A stretch of DNA of 64,000 nt from Amycolatopsis orientalis DSM 43388 (GCF_000411975.1 NZ_ASXG01000196.1:248001-312000), one strand, 5' to 3'; counted from the stretch's first letter, positions 1 through 9,181 are shown. Numbers and translations are program-made. The notes: generated by a model from the letters alone, not told the origin.

Positions 1-122
1 GAGAAGGCCAGCACGGTCAGCATCAGCGAACTGACGCCCATGCGGCCGGACAGCCGGTGCCGGGGTTCGCCGTCGCCGGCGGCGAGGTCGGGCGGGGTGG
101 CGTAGGGGGTGGCGTCACTCAT
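1..122 (-). CDS. APC-family permease, N-terminal fragment (cut by window edge)
   Basis: Only the first 40 or so residues are present; the gene continues beyond the left edge. The start is an ATG at 122-120. After a hydrophilic leader of about 25 residues comes LSGRMGVSSLMLTVLAFS, the usual entry into the first membrane helix of amino acid/polyamine/organocation permeases; the permease at 3210 has the equivalent LKGNLGVPHLVFTVMAF. It lies downstream of the flavodoxin and reductase genes on the same strand, about 90 bases away, so it could share their transcript. The substrate cannot be told from this fragment. Confidence 0.6.
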   Translation of the reverse strand, partial: MSDATPYATPPDLAAGDGEPRHRLSGRMGVSSLMLTVLAF

Positions 123-213
123 GGCGGGTGCCTCCGGAACGAGGTGAGTGCTCGGGTATCCAGCGTTCTGCGTGCCCGCCCCCCGCGGTGCACGGCGTCT
201 TCTCCGCGGCCGG

Positions 214-666
214 TCAGGCCTGCGCGACGGGCGCGAACACCGTGCCCGCCCAGTCGATCGCGACGTCGGACGGGTTCAGTCCGCTGTCCGCGTCGTGGTA
301 GCCGGTGGCGCCGATCTGGGTGGCGCCGAGTGCGGTGAACTTCGCGACGAGCGTGGCGATTCCGTTGTTGTACGTGTCGTAGGTGCTGTCTCCCAGTCCG
401 AACGCCGCGAACCGCACCGAGGACAGGTCCGGCTCGCGGTGCTCGAGTGCCTCGAAGAACGGCGCTGCGGATTCGGGGAGTTCGCCCTCTCCGTACGTGG
501 AGACGATCAGGAGCACGTCCTGGCCGGCGAGGTCCTCCGCCGCGCAGTCCTCCATGCCGGAGACCTCCGTGTCGATTCCGTTTCCCGCCAGCGCGGCGGC
601 GAGGTCTTCGGCCACCATTTCGGCGTTCCCTGTTTCGGTGCCGAAGAGGATGCTGAGCTTGCTCAC
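214..666 (-). CDS. Flavodoxin (FMN electron carrier)
   Basis: A 150-residue protein, normal length for a short-chain flavodoxin. The N-terminus holds the FMN phosphate loop GTETGNAE (residues 8-15), followed by the expected VSTYGEGELPE and FGLGDSTYDTYNN flavin-ring loops. It should carry single electrons in the cytoplasm to an oxygenase or similar enzyme. The GTG start at 666 overlaps the stop of the reductase gene upstream (GTGA), so the two are translationally coupled and likely work as a pair. No electron-accepting enzyme is visible here; it may lie off the left edge. Confidence 0.9.
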   Translation of the reverse strand: MSKLSILFGTETGNAEMVAEDLAAALAGNGIDTEVSGMEDCAAEDLAGQDVLLIVSTYGEGELPESAAPFFEALEHREPDLSSVRFAAFGLGDSTYDTYNNGIATLVAKFTALGATQIGATGYHDADSGLNPSDVAIDWAGTVFAPVAQA

Positions 667-1964
667 GCGGATTCCTTCCTTTCGCGGTCGTCCAGTCCCG
701 TGGCGACGGCCAGCATGCGCCCCAGGTCGGTGATCTTCCGGCGGCACCGCCCGGGCGCCGCCGAGCGGTGTTCCGCGGCCTCGATCCGTTGCCAGGCGCG
801 GAAATCCACCATCCGGTGGTCGATCAGTTCCGTCAATGCCCGGAAACCGTCCTTCTCCGGCCGGAGCCGCCCGGCCGCGCAGTCCTCGGCGATGCGCCGG
901 GCGACCTGCTGCGCGTCCTTGCGGTTGCGGGCGATCGTGCCCTGCGCGCCCCGGCTGAGCCAGCCCACGCGGTAGACGTGGCTGCCGGCCCAGTCGTCCT
1001 GGGGGACGGTTTCGTCCTCGGCGTCGCCGCGGGTGAACCCGATCGCGGTGACGACGGTGTCCGCCTCGAACTCTTCCCGCGCCGAGTCCCGCCTTCGCGC
1101 GGCGAGCACGGCGCGGCCCTCCCGGCTGGCGATCCGCTCGGGTTCGAGTCCGAAGTGGAACGTGATCCGCGTGCGGCCGCGCCCGCTTGGCGGTGCGGTG
1201 GCGAACGGGCGCAGCACGTCCGCCACCGGACCCTCGTCTCGTTCGTCCATTCCGGACACTGCGAGGTCGATGCCGGGCAAGCTCACCAGTTCGCGGAGCA
1301 TCGCGGGGTCGCATTTCGCCTGCGACACCCCGGATCTCGCGAGCACGACGATGGTTTTCGGCGGTGCGGGGCGAACCTGCCTGAGTGCTTCGTCGTCGAT
1401 GTCCGATCCGGTGAGCGCCGTGTCGTCTTTGGCGAGCAACCGGAGCACGTCGACGGCTACGTTGCCCATGCCCACCACCGCGACCTCCGAACCCAGCGGC
1501 GCGCAAGGCGGAGCCAGGTCCCGAGGGAAGCCGTTCAGCGCGCGCAGCAGTGCGCCCGCCCCGACCACGCGGGCGCGCGGGTCCCTGGGCACCTCGAGCT
1601 GGCGGTCGCCGGGAAGGCCGGTCGCCAGCACCACCACGTCGAAATTCGCCGCGATACGGGCGAATTCGACATCCCGGCCCACTGCCACATTGCCCGCGAA
1701 CCGGACGCCGTCGCCGGTGAACAGCCGGTCGAACTGCCGGGCCACCCCCTTGGCGCCCTGGTGGTCGGCGGCCACGCCGTAGCGGACCAGCCCGTAGGGC
1801 GCGGGCAGTGCCTCGAAGACGGTGATTTCCGCGCCCGGCAGGCTCTTCGCCAGGAACTGGGCGGTGTAGCACCCGGCGGGGCCGCTGCCGACGATGGCGA
1901 CCGCCAGCGCTCTCGGGCCGCCGGGGTCGTAGGGGAAGTCGTGCGGGGATTGTGTTCCGATCAT
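663..1964 (-). CDS. FAD-dependent ferredoxin/flavodoxin-NADP reductase (adrenodoxin-reductase/FprA type)
   Basis: A 433-residue flavoprotein. It has an N-terminal FAD dinucleotide-binding motif VAIVGSGPAGCYTAQFLA, the family signature PYGLVRYGVAADHQ just after it, and a second nucleotide-binding motif VAVVGMGNVAVDVLRLLA for NADP(H). This order is that of adrenodoxin reductase and mycobacterial FprA, only slightly longer. The enzyme moves electrons between NADPH and a small carrier, here presumably the flavodoxin encoded immediately downstream with an overlapping start. The ATG at 1964 lies behind a GGGTGGCGG stretch. The gene diverges from the TetR gene at 2172, and a palindrome at 2013-2030 lies between them. 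Confidence 0.88.
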   Translation of the reverse strand: MIGTQSPHDFPYDPGGPRALAVAIVGSGPAGCYTAQFLAKSLPGAEITVFEALPAPYGLVRYGVAADHQGAKGVARQFDRLFTGDGVRFAGNVAVGRDVEFARIAANFDVVVLATGLPGDRQLEVPRDPRARVVGAGALLRALNGFPRDLAPPCAPLGSEVAVVGMGNVAVDVLRLLAKDDTALTGSDIDDEALRQVRPAPPKTIVVLARSGVSQAKCDPAMLRELVSLPGIDLAVSGMDERDEGPVADVLRPFATAPPSGRGRTRITFHFGLEPERIASREGRAVLAARRRDSAREEFEADTVVTAIGFTRGDAEDETVPQDDWAGSHVYRVGWLSRGAQGTIARNRKDAQQVARRIAEDCAAGRLRPEKDGFRALTELIDHRMVDFRAWQRIEAAEHRSAAPGRCRRKITDLGRMLAVATGLDDRERKESA

Positions 1965-2012
1965 GCCGCCACCCTTGCCGCGCGTGGAAACTGACTTGAA
2001 TCGGGATTGAAG

Positions 2013-2030
2013 ACGCGACCACAGTCGCGT
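2013..2030. promoter_or_regulatory. Perfect palindrome between reductase and TetR genes, likely TetR operator
   Basis: ACGCGAC, four spacer bases (CACA), then GTCGCGT: a perfect 7-base inverted repeat in the divergent intergenic region, 49 bases from the reductase start and 142 bases from the TetR start. Its form and place suit a TetR-family operator controlling both directions. No binding data are implied. Confidence 0.5.
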
Positions 2031-2171
2031 TTGAGGCAGGTTAATACATGGCTCGCCTCGTGTCCACCGGCGAGCGGCGCAGCCGAGCGCTCCTTCGTGC
2101 CACGCGCAGGTAAACTCCGGCAAATCGGGAGGCATTCGGCCGGACGACGGCCGGGAGGAGAAGGAGCGCCG

Positions 2172-2831
2172 GTGCCACGGTCCAGGTCTCGGACAGCGGA
2201 TCTCGTCTGGTACGAACGAGCGGACGGCGGCCTGCGCAAGCAGCCCGTGCAGGAGCGTTCGCGGGCCGTGGTGGAACAGATTCTCGAAGCCGCGGCCGAG
2301 CTGGTGCAGGACAGCGGGTTCGAGGCGGTGATCGGCTCGCCGACCCTCCTGCTGGACCGGACGGGCGTCAGCCGGGGCTCCTTCTACGCCTTCTTCGAAT
2401 CGCCGGAGCACGTGCTCGACGAGCTTTGCTACCGGCAGATGAAGGATTCCACGGCGACCTTCCAGCAGGCGCTGGACGCCCGGCGGGGACGCCGGTGGAA
2501 CGAGATCGTCGACATCCTCGTGGACTACTACGCCGAGGAGCACCGCACGCCCTTGGTGCGCGAGCTGTGGGTCCGGCAGAACCTCACCCAGCGCGTCCGC
2601 GCCCTCGACGAACTCTGCATCGACGACTGGGCCGGCCGCGTCCTGGACCAGTTCCGCCGGCACGCCCCCAAGTTCGACGGACTGACCCGCCTGCACTGCA
2701 GCGTCGCCCTGCACGCTCTCGAACGGCTCGCCCAGTTCGCCTTCACCGACGACGAGGACGGCGACCCCGCCGTCATCGACCAGGCGCGGTTGATGCTGAC
2801 CCAGTTCTTTGCCGCGCACGCGGGGAAGTAG
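2172..2831 (+). CDS. TetR-family transcriptional regulator
   Basis: A 219-residue protein. An N-terminal helix-turn-helix segment spans roughly residues 25-70: VEQILEAAAELVQDSGFEAV, then RTGVSRGSFYAFFESPEHVLDEL, the usual recognition-helix pattern GVSxGSFYxFF. The remainder is an all-helical ligand-binding region of normal TetR length. I take the GTG at 2172 as the start because GGGAGGAGAAGGAG lies just upstream; the open frame extends further 5-prime but without homology. It diverges from the reductase/flavodoxin pair and probably represses it through the palindrome at 2013. The ligand is unknown. Confidence 0.88.
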   Translation: MPRSRSRTADLVWYERADGGLRKQPVQERSRAVVEQILEAAAELVQDSGFEAVIGSPTLLLDRTGVSRGSFYAFFESPEHVLDELCYRQMKDSTATFQQALDARRGRRWNEIVDILVDYYAEEHRTPLVRELWVRQNLTQRVRALDELCIDDWAGRVLDQFRRHAPKFDGLTRLHCSVALHALERLAQFAFTDDEDGDPAVIDQARLMLTQFFAAHAGK

Positions 2832-3209
2832 CCCGCCGACCGGCTGAGGGCGACGGCGGTGTCCGGCCGCGAGCGCGTCGGCAACCCGCCGGTCGTCCGC
2901 CGCCGGTTCGTGGCAAGTGCTGCATGGTCAGGGCATATGCCAGTCACGGCTGTGCCACGTGCTGACAGCTCAGACCTCATGGGATCGAAACTCGCCTAAG
3001 CGTTGACATCGCAGGCGTCGGTCGCCTTAACTAATACGACCCGAGTCGCGTCACGCGTTCAAAAGACGGCTGAGTTGGCTCGATGAAGCGATGCTTGCCG
3101 GAGACAAAGCGCGAAGCGCTGGAGCGCCAAGAAGCCAACAGGCAGGGGGTGGGTTTCGCCGCGCGACCTGTCCCACCGTTGCAGTCTCCCTGAACGCGAA
3201 GGAACCGTC
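2832..3209. other. Intergenic region upstream of the permease operon
   Basis: No convincing gene. It contains the candidate promoter at 3003-3032 that would drive the operon beginning at 3210, and otherwise nothing I recognise. Confidence 0.5.
3003..3032 (+). promoter_or_regulatory. Candidate promoter for permease operon
   Basis: TTGACA at 3003-3008 is followed after 18 bases by TTAACT at 3027-3032, a close match to housekeeping-sigma -35 and -10 boxes in an AT-richer spot of an otherwise GC-rich stretch. It lies about 180 bases before the permease start. Judged by eye only. Confidence 0.35.
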
Positions 3210-4673
3210 ATGGACGGCACGATTGATTCAACCGGTTACGCAGAAACGAGCGAGACCACGCCGGTCGTCACCAGCAAGCTGAAAGGGAACCTGGGGGTTC
3301 CGCACCTGGTGTTCACGGTCATGGCCTTTCAGGCCCCGATCGTCGCGTTCCTCGCATACACGCCGGTCGCGATCCTGCTCGGAAACGGTCTGGGCACCCC
3401 GGTGGCCTACTTGGCGGCCGGGGTCGTCCTGGCGCTGTTCGCCGTCGGTCTGCTCGCGATGGCGAAGCACGTGCCGAATCCCGGCGGCTTCTACTCCTTC
3501 ATCACCCGCGGGCTCGGACGTCGCGTCGGCTTGGGGTCGTCGTTCGTCGCGCTGATCTGTTACTACTTCACGCTGGTCGGCATCTACGTGCTGATCGGCA
3601 TCTCGCTCAAGTCGTTGTGCACAGACCTGTTCCATGGTCCTTCGATCGCGTGGTGGCTGTGGACGCTGGGAGCGTTCGTCGCGGTGACGGTTCTCGGGCA
3701 CTTCCGGATGGACGTGTCCGCGAAGGTGCTGACGGTCTTCCTGGTCGCTGAGCTGGTCCTGGTCGCCGCATACGACATCGCGGTCGTCGGCCGGTTGGGG
3801 ATCCACGCCCTGTCGCTCCAGCCGCTTTCGGCCCACCATGTGTTCTCCGGGTCGCTCGGTCTGGCGCTCATGCTCGGGGTCGGCCTCTTCGGCGGATTCG
3901 AGGCGACGCTCGTCTTCCGCGAGGAGGTCCGCGACCCGGACCGCACCATCCCGATGGCGACCTACATCGTGATCGGCGTGGTCGCGGTGTTCTTCGGCAT
4001 CTCGACCTTGATCTTCATCAACGCCTACGGAGGAGAAGCGGTCCTGTCGGCCGTCGGAGGCAGCAACGCCGCGTTGGCCAGCATTCAGGGCTACGTCGGC
4101 ACCTGGGCGATGCACATCGCCGAAGTCCTGTTGGTAACCAGCAGCTTCGCCGTCAGCTTGGCGGCCCACAACATCACCGGGCGCTACTTGTACAGCCTGG
4201 GCGCCGATGGCATCATCCACCGCTCCGTCGGTCGCGCTCACCGCAAGCACGGGTCCCCCCACGTCGCGTCTGCGTTGGTAGGCCTGGCTGTCCTTGCTGT
4301 GCTCGTCCCATTCACGATCTCTGGCTCTGATCCCCATTTGTTCTATGCCCACTTCGTCGGCGTCTACAGCTACGCGCTGCTGCTTCTGCTCCTTCTGACC
4401 GCGATCGCCGTGCCGGTGTTCCTCCGGCGGAACACCGGTGTCGGAGCGACTTTCTTCAACTCGATCGTTTGCCCGATTCTGTCGATCGTCGCCCTAGGTC
4501 TTTCCGTCGTGATGGCGACCAAAAACTTCGATCTGATGATCGGAGGATCGAAGACGCTCGCGATGGTGATGCTCGGGGGCCTTTACGGCGCGCTCGTGCT
4601 CGGCGTCATCCTCGCCACCATCTACAAGCGGTGGCGGCCAGATGTCTTCGCGCGCATCGGTCGCCAAGAGTGA
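3210..4673 (+). CDS. APC-superfamily permease
   Basis: A 487-residue membrane protein with about 12 hydrophobic segments. The first helix begins LKGNLGVPHLVFTVMAFQAP, the next loop carries NPGGFYSFITRGLGRRVG, and FGGFEATLVFREEVRDPDRTIP in the middle is the APC signature for helix 6 and the following loop (GFE..xxxxEExxxPxRxIP). It should import an amino acid-like or organic cation substrate by proton or sodium symport. It starts with ATG at 3210 after CGCGAAGGAACCGTC. It leads the set permease - CoA ligase - phosphotriesterase-like hydrolase (gaps of about 55 and 60 bases), so it probably imports that pathway's substrate. Confidence 0.88.
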   Translation: MDGTIDSTGYAETSETTPVVTSKLKGNLGVPHLVFTVMAFQAPIVAFLAYTPVAILLGNGLGTPVAYLAAGVVLALFAVGLLAMAKHVPNPGGFYSFITRGLGRRVGLGSSFVALICYYFTLVGIYVLIGISLKSLCTDLFHGPSIAWWLWTLGAFVAVTVLGHFRMDVSAKVLTVFLVAELVLVAAYDIAVVGRLGIHALSLQPLSAHHVFSGSLGLALMLGVGLFGGFEATLVFREEVRDPDRTIPMATYIVIGVVAVFFGISTLIFINAYGGEAVLSAVGGSNAALASIQGYVGTWAMHIAEVLLVTSSFAVSLAAHNITGRYLYSLGADGIIHRSVGRAHRKHGSPHVASALVGLAVLAVLVPFTISGSDPHLFYAHFVGVYSYALLLLLLLTAIAVPVFLRRNTGVGATFFNSIVCPILSIVALGLSVVMATKNFDLMIGGSKTLAMVMLGGLYGALVLGVILATIYKRWRPDVFARIGRQE

Positions 4674-4727
4674 ATTCATCCACGACCGGCCAGGTGACGA
4701 CCCGACCGATTGAGCAGTGGAGAACCA

Positions 4728-6227
4728 ATGACCAACCTAGCTGCGAACCTCGTCAGGACAGCCCGGCTGTCGCCCGACCGGCCAGCGGTGAAACTGGACG
4801 AGTTTGTGCTCACGTACGCCGACCTGTACACGGCCGCCTCCGCGATCGCGTGCGACCTGGCCCGGCGCGGAGTCGAAGCGGGCGATCGCGTCGCGGTTTC
4901 CCTGCCCAACGTCCCCGCATTTCCGGTTGTCTTCTACGGCGCCCTGTTGGCAGGAGCGGTGGTAGTCCCGATGAACCCGCTGTTAAAGCGTCGCGAGGTC
5001 GACTACTACCTGAGAGACTCCGCAGCCATGGTGGTCTACCACTCGACCGAAGGAACCGAGGCGGTGGCGGTCGCTTCCGATGAACTCGGCATCGACGCGA
5101 TTGCGGTCCCGGTCACTGGTCCGGACTCTCCGGGAAGCGGAACTGCGGAACCTGTTCCTCGCCTTGAGGACGACACGGCGGTGATCCTCTATACGTCGGG
5201 GACGACGGGCAGGCCCAAAGGTGCTGAACTCACCCATCGGAACCTGTCCTCGAACGCGGCCACGACGGTCGAGACGTTGCTTCAGACCAGCGCCCAAGAC
5301 ACCGTCATGGGTTGCTTGCCGCTGTTCCACGTGTTCGGCTTGACGTGCGGCCTCAACGCCTCGGTTCTCGCCGGCTCCTGCCTCACCCTCATGTCTCGCT
5401 TCGATGCGGCCAAGGCGCTTCAGGTGATCAAACGAGACCGGGTGACCGTTTTCGAGGGCGTTCCGACAATGTATGCCGCCATGCTGAACTGCGCCGAGGG
5501 CGCTGAGGCCGACCTGAGTTCGCTCCGCACCTGCATCAGCGGGGGAGCGCCCATGCCAGTCGAGGTCTTGGCTGAATTCGAGAAGCGCTTCGGCTGCGAG
5601 ATCCTCGAGGGCTATGGCCTGTCCGAGACATCTCCCGTTGCGTGTTTCAACCATCCCGGACAGGAGCGGCGCGCCGGCACGATCGGCGTCGCCATACGGG
5701 GATGCGAGGTGCGGGTCGTCGACGAGCACGGCGAGGACGTTGCTGAAGGTGTTCCCGGCGAGATCGCGATCCGAGGCGAGAACGTGATGGCGGGCTATTG
5801 GGGGCGACCTGGTGACACGGCCGCCGCGATACCCGACGGCTGGTTCCGTTCGGGGGACATTGCGACCAAAGATGCCGACGGCTATCTCACGATTGTCGAC
5901 CGGAAGAAGGACATCATCATCCGCGGTGGCTACAACGTCTACCCGCGCGAGGTGGAAGAAGTGCTCTACGAGCACCCTGCCGTGGCCGAGGCAGCTGTCG
6001 TCGGGGTGCCGCATCCCGAACTCGGCGAAGACGTCGCAGCTGCGGTGGCACTCAAGCAGGACTGCGTGGTTTCCCCGGAAGAGCTTAGGTCTTTCGTCAA
6101 AGCAAGACTTGCTGCCTACAAGTATCCGAGGACGGTGTGGCTGCTCGACTCGCTTCCCAAAGGACCGACCGGGAAGATTCTGCGCCGCGAGGTCCAAAGC
6201 ATGGCAGGCGCCGATAGGCCTGATTGA
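4728..6227 (+). CDS. AMP-dependent acyl-CoA synthetase/ligase
   Basis: A 499-residue adenylate-forming enzyme. The ATP-binding P-loop is YTSGTTGRPKG (about residue 165), followed by GYGLSETSPV (A5 motif), WFRSGDIA (A7), DRKKDIIIRGGYNVYPREVEEV (A8 hinge) and the C-terminal lysine motif PTGKILRRE. It activates a carboxylic acid to its acyl-CoA through an acyl-adenylate. Substrate class is not readable; it resembles medium/long-chain or aryl-acid ligases. I start at ATG 4728 behind GTGGAGAA. Its position between an importer and a hydrolase suggests it activates the imported acid or the acid released by hydrolysis. Confidence 0.88.
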   Translation: MTNLAANLVRTARLSPDRPAVKLDEFVLTYADLYTAASAIACDLARRGVEAGDRVAVSLPNVPAFPVVFYGALLAGAVVVPMNPLLKRREVDYYLRDSAAMVVYHSTEGTEAVAVASDELGIDAIAVPVTGPDSPGSGTAEPVPRLEDDTAVILYTSGTTGRPKGAELTHRNLSSNAATTVETLLQTSAQDTVMGCLPLFHVFGLTCGLNASVLAGSCLTLMSRFDAAKALQVIKRDRVTVFEGVPTMYAAMLNCAEGAEADLSSLRTCISGGAPMPVEVLAEFEKRFGCEILEGYGLSETSPVACFNHPGQERRAGTIGVAIRGCEVRVVDEHGEDVAEGVPGEIAIRGENVMAGYWGRPGDTAAAIPDGWFRSGDIATKDADGYLTIVDRKKDIIIRGGYNVYPREVEEVLYEHPAVAEAAVVGVPHPELGEDVAAAVALKQDCVVSPEELRSFVKARLAAYKYPRTVWLLDSLPKGPTGKILRREVQSMAGADRPD

Positions 6228-6289
6228 GCGTTGAGCGTGGTCAAACGCCTCTGATCCCTCGTGGAGTTGGACAAACAAGGAGGATCCCA

Positions 6290-7345
6290 TTGTCCGAGAA
6301 ATTGCGCACAGTTCTTGGTGACATCGAGCCGACGGCCATGGGCGGCACGCTGCCGCACGAGCACTTGCAGGGCATCTGCGACATGTACTGGTACCCGAAC
6401 GACGACCCGCTCGCCGATCCGGAGCCGACCGCCTCGCCGCGCCTCGACAACCTGTGGCATTGGCTCGAGAACCCCGTCGCCAATCGGGGAAACATGTACA
6501 TGACCGATGAGCACGACTCGATCGAGGAACTCAAGGGCCTTCCGGAGCTCGGCATCAACACCGTCGTCAACCTGACTCCGATCGGAATGCATCGCAATGC
6601 CGCGGGGCTGCGCAGCATCTCGCAGGAGTCCGGGGTTAATATCGTGGCGGGCTCGACGTACTACGTCGCCGACGCACTCCCCGACGAGGTGAAGGCGATG
6701 TCTGAGGACGAGATCACCGAACAGATCGTCAACGACATCACCGTTGGCATGGAAGGCACCGACATCCGTGCCGGAATCGTCGGAGAGGTCGGCTTGTCGT
6801 GGCCGATCGATCCCGTTGAAGACCGGGTCCTGGCCGGAAGCGTTCAGGCGCACCTCGCAACCGGTGCGGCGTTGTCGATCCACAACCCGTACTACGTCCC
6901 GGGCGCCGAGGCCATGGCGAAGGTCGCCCAGCGGGTCGCCGAGCTCGGCGCCGACATGAGCCGCGTGATCATGGGGCACTGCGACGGCTTCACTCGCGAT
7001 CCGCAGTTCTACGACATCGCCCGGGAGTACGGGTGCTACGTCGAGCTCGACATGTTCGGTTACCAGTCCGGCTACGAGGCGGAAGTCGACTTCACCTACC
7101 CCTCCGACACCGACCGGGTCGACGCGATCCTGCGAATGATCGAACTGGGCATGGCGGACCGCGTGCTGCTCTCCCACGACATGGTGTTCAAGACGACCCT
7201 CAAGAAGTACGGCGGGTTCGGGCTGGGCCGCATCCACCGCGTCATCAAGCCCTGGCTGGAGCGGCGCGGAGTCGACGCCGACACCATCGACCAGATCTTC
7301 GTTCGCAACGCCCAAACCGTTCTTCCGATGAAGACCGACAGCTGA
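6290..7345 (+). CDS. Phosphotriesterase-like metal-dependent hydrolase
   Basis: A 351-residue TIM-barrel amidohydrolase of the phosphotriesterase (PTE)-related family. Binuclear metal ligands are all visible: HEH at residues 23-25, glutamate 166 (GEVG, replacing the carboxylated lysine of true PTE), His198, His230 (MGHCDG) and Asp297 (LLSHDM). Members with a glutamate bridge are usually lactonases or carboxyl-ester/amide hydrolases, not organophosphate hydrolases; the natural substrate here is unknown. The start is TTG 6290 because a strong AAGGAGG lies 8 bases before it and homology begins there. With the permease and CoA ligase it suggests hydrolysis of an imported lactone, ester or amide. 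Confidence 0.85.
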   Translation: MSEKLRTVLGDIEPTAMGGTLPHEHLQGICDMYWYPNDDPLADPEPTASPRLDNLWHWLENPVANRGNMYMTDEHDSIEELKGLPELGINTVVNLTPIGMHRNAAGLRSISQESGVNIVAGSTYYVADALPDEVKAMSEDEITEQIVNDITVGMEGTDIRAGIVGEVGLSWPIDPVEDRVLAGSVQAHLATGAALSIHNPYYVPGAEAMAKVAQRVAELGADMSRVIMGHCDGFTRDPQFYDIAREYGCYVELDMFGYQSGYEAEVDFTYPSDTDRVDAILRMIELGMADRVLLSHDMVFKTTLKKYGGFGLGRIHRVIKPWLERRGVDADTIDQIFVRNAQTVLPMKTDS

Positions 7346-7358
7346 CTCAGTTCATTAA

Positions 7359-7403
7359 CCTCCCGATTTCACGCGAAGGGGTGCGTTGGGTGAAATCGGG
7401 AGG
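7359..7403 (+). terminator. Stem-loop after the phosphotriesterase-like gene
   Basis: A perfect 14-base stem, CCTCCCGATTTCAC (7359-7372) and GTGAAATCGGGAGG (7390-7403), with a 17-base loop, begins 13 bases after the stop codon. No T-run follows, as is common in actinomycetes. It most likely ends the permease-ligase-hydrolase transcript. Confidence 0.65.
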
Positions 7404-8078
7404 CTAATGCTGTGGCGCGTTCTCATAGCTGGCAGTATCCATGCCAGACGTGAGCCAGTGCTGCGGACCGGGCGCGAATCTCGAGAGCCAGACGTGCGCG
7501 GGTACGTGAACGCCGCACGTGAACTGGTATCCAGTGACGTCCAGCTAGCGCAGCAGCGATGGCTTCGGCAGCACCCAGGACGGGGGTAACGCAGCGACGC
7601 GGCCACGGGTCGCGCTGCTACCGGGTTTCGTTGTCATCACAAGGTCAAACATGCTCAAGCGCTAGATAGTCGCCCACACCAGGCCTGACCCGCGCCGCAA
7701 ATGCATCTACGATGCCGAATGGACAAGGTTCGGTTGAATCGAGGCAAGCGTGCCAGAATCAATGGTGGTTCGGTAACAGGATCCTTGACGGTCGCGATGC
7801 GGCTCGCGGGGGAACGGCCCGCCGACAGGCGTGCCTCAGCCCGGCACGGCAGCACGCTGAGGAAACGCGCTCCGGCGTCTGGGGACCGGGCACGGCGGCC
7901 ACACCGGGAGCAACGCGTTCTCGCACGAGTCCGAACGATTGAGTGTGCGGGGGGAGATTCTCGCCACGGTGGCCGTTGCCGTTGATCAGCCCGCGGGGAG
8001 GTCCGCGTCCTTGAGGGGCTTGTGCCCGCGGCCGACACAGTCTCCTTGCAGCCTTCCGCCGGTTGCATCAGAAGCGAA

Positions 8079-8500
8079 TCACCGGCGCTCGTTTGCCGGA
8101 CTCTCCCAGACTTCGTACGCGAAGGTCGGCAACGCTGGTAGACGGTCGCCGACCTGCTTTCGCTTGTTCTGTCGAACAACAGCACCGCTCTCTTGACGCC
8201 GGCCGACGCGAAGCAAATCAGCGCGCTGCGGACCGGGTATCCGCGATTCCGGTGCGTCGATGCGCTGGATGGACCGCAATGACCTCGATGAAGCCGGTGG
8301 GCTGCCCCCCCGCCGTCTTCGAGTTCGAGGATCCGGCTCAGCAGCACCCCGGCGGGCTCGTTGTCCCGAAGCGCGAGGAGTCGCGGGCCGGCCCCGAGAT
8401 CGGTCTCGAGGCGTCCTTGCCACCGGTGCGGCGTCCACGGTATGTAGCCGCCCCAGTGTTCGGCGAACGCTTCATTGATGATCGTTATCCACGCCGTGTC
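8079..8500 (-). pseudogene. GNAT acetyltransferase remnant, frameshifted
   Basis: Reading down the minus strand from about 8475, one frame gives NEAFAEHWGGYIPWTPHRW, the entry of a GNAT-domain acetyltransferase, then LLALRDNEPAGVLL and, near 8165-8137, RAVLLFDRTSESRSATVYQR, matching the GNAT pattern AxLxVDxxNxxAxxLYER. The expected ending (GFRPxxxYEVWE) is found only in a different frame, as LPTFAYEVWESPANERR, with its stop at 8079. The acetyl-CoA loop region between them is degenerate. At least one frameshift separates the halves, so the gene is dead. The original substrate is unknown. Confidence 0.55.
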
Positions 8501-8541
8501 GTTCGCGGCCGCTGTCGGGTACGCGTGGATAACGATCATCA
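8476..8541. repeat. 19-base perfect inverted repeat
   Basis: TGATGATCGTTATCCACGC at 8476-8494 is repeated inverted as GCGTGGATAACGATCATCA at 8523-8541, with a 28-base spacer. It lies exactly where the acetyltransferase remnant loses similarity, so it may be an inverted duplication made during decay rather than a working terminator or operator. Confidence 0.6.
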
Positions 8542-9181
8542 CGGTGCGGTGCCGGCTGATCGAGCGCGGTGCAGTCCAGCCGCCAGAATTCCCGAACCTT
8601 GGCGTAGCCGGGCGGTCTCGCGCTCCCGCTGCCGCGAAGGTGCGAAGAACAGCAGCGGCTGGGGTCGCGGTGTTCGTGCCCACCCGAAGAGCGCGTCTTC
8701 GGTCTTGCGATCGTCCGCTACCACCTCGACGAATCTGGTTTGCGCGAGCGGCGTTCCCCCGCCCACGCCAGGGCGAGGTCGGTGTCTTGGTCCGGTTTCA
8801 CAGGGGCCCAGCGTAGGTTCGCGCAAAAGCTGGCACCGGTGGGGTGCGCTCGGCGCTGTGCTGCGCCGGATCAACCGCTTCCTCCCTTAGGCCTGGCAGC
8901 TCGAACCCCCGCTAAGCATGCTGGTAAGCCGGTCAGGGGGCGGTGACGGGAGTCCTTCGCGGAGCTCCGCTAGACGGACAACGAAGGCATTCGGGTCTCT
9001 GCTCACCGAAGGGTGGGCCGGCTCGCCGATACGCCGGAGAATTATCGTCTCTGTTCGGCAGAAGCTTTCTGGCGCTGCGAATAGCGGGCCCGGCGATGTT
9101 GCGATCGACCGCTCCCGCGCGGCCACCCGGCAGCGCGCATGCGCGGACCAGGTCCAGACTGGCCGGGCCCGACCGGGGCAG

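Larger units (their letters stand above)
7404..9181. other. Gene-poor, decayed interval
   Basis: About 1.8 kb without an intact gene. Open frames here lack ribosome sites and recognisable motifs. The only homology I see is the broken acetyltransferase at 8079-8500 on the minus strand, and the only strong structure is the long inverted repeat at 8476-8541. The rest looks like degraded coding DNA. Confidence 0.5.

Noticed and set aside
3228..4352. 374-codon minus-strand frame opposite the APC permease
   Set aside because: Arg/Asp/Gln-rich product, mirror image of transmembrane codons; no start signal.
7359..7403. Stem-loop as an operator or riboswitch
   Set aside because: Its place 13 bases after a stop codon and before a gene-poor stretch is best explained as a terminator.
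7655..8683. 342-codon minus-strand frame as an intact gene
   Set aside because: Only its middle shows acetyltransferase similarity, and the family C-terminus is in another frame; treated as a pseudogene instead.
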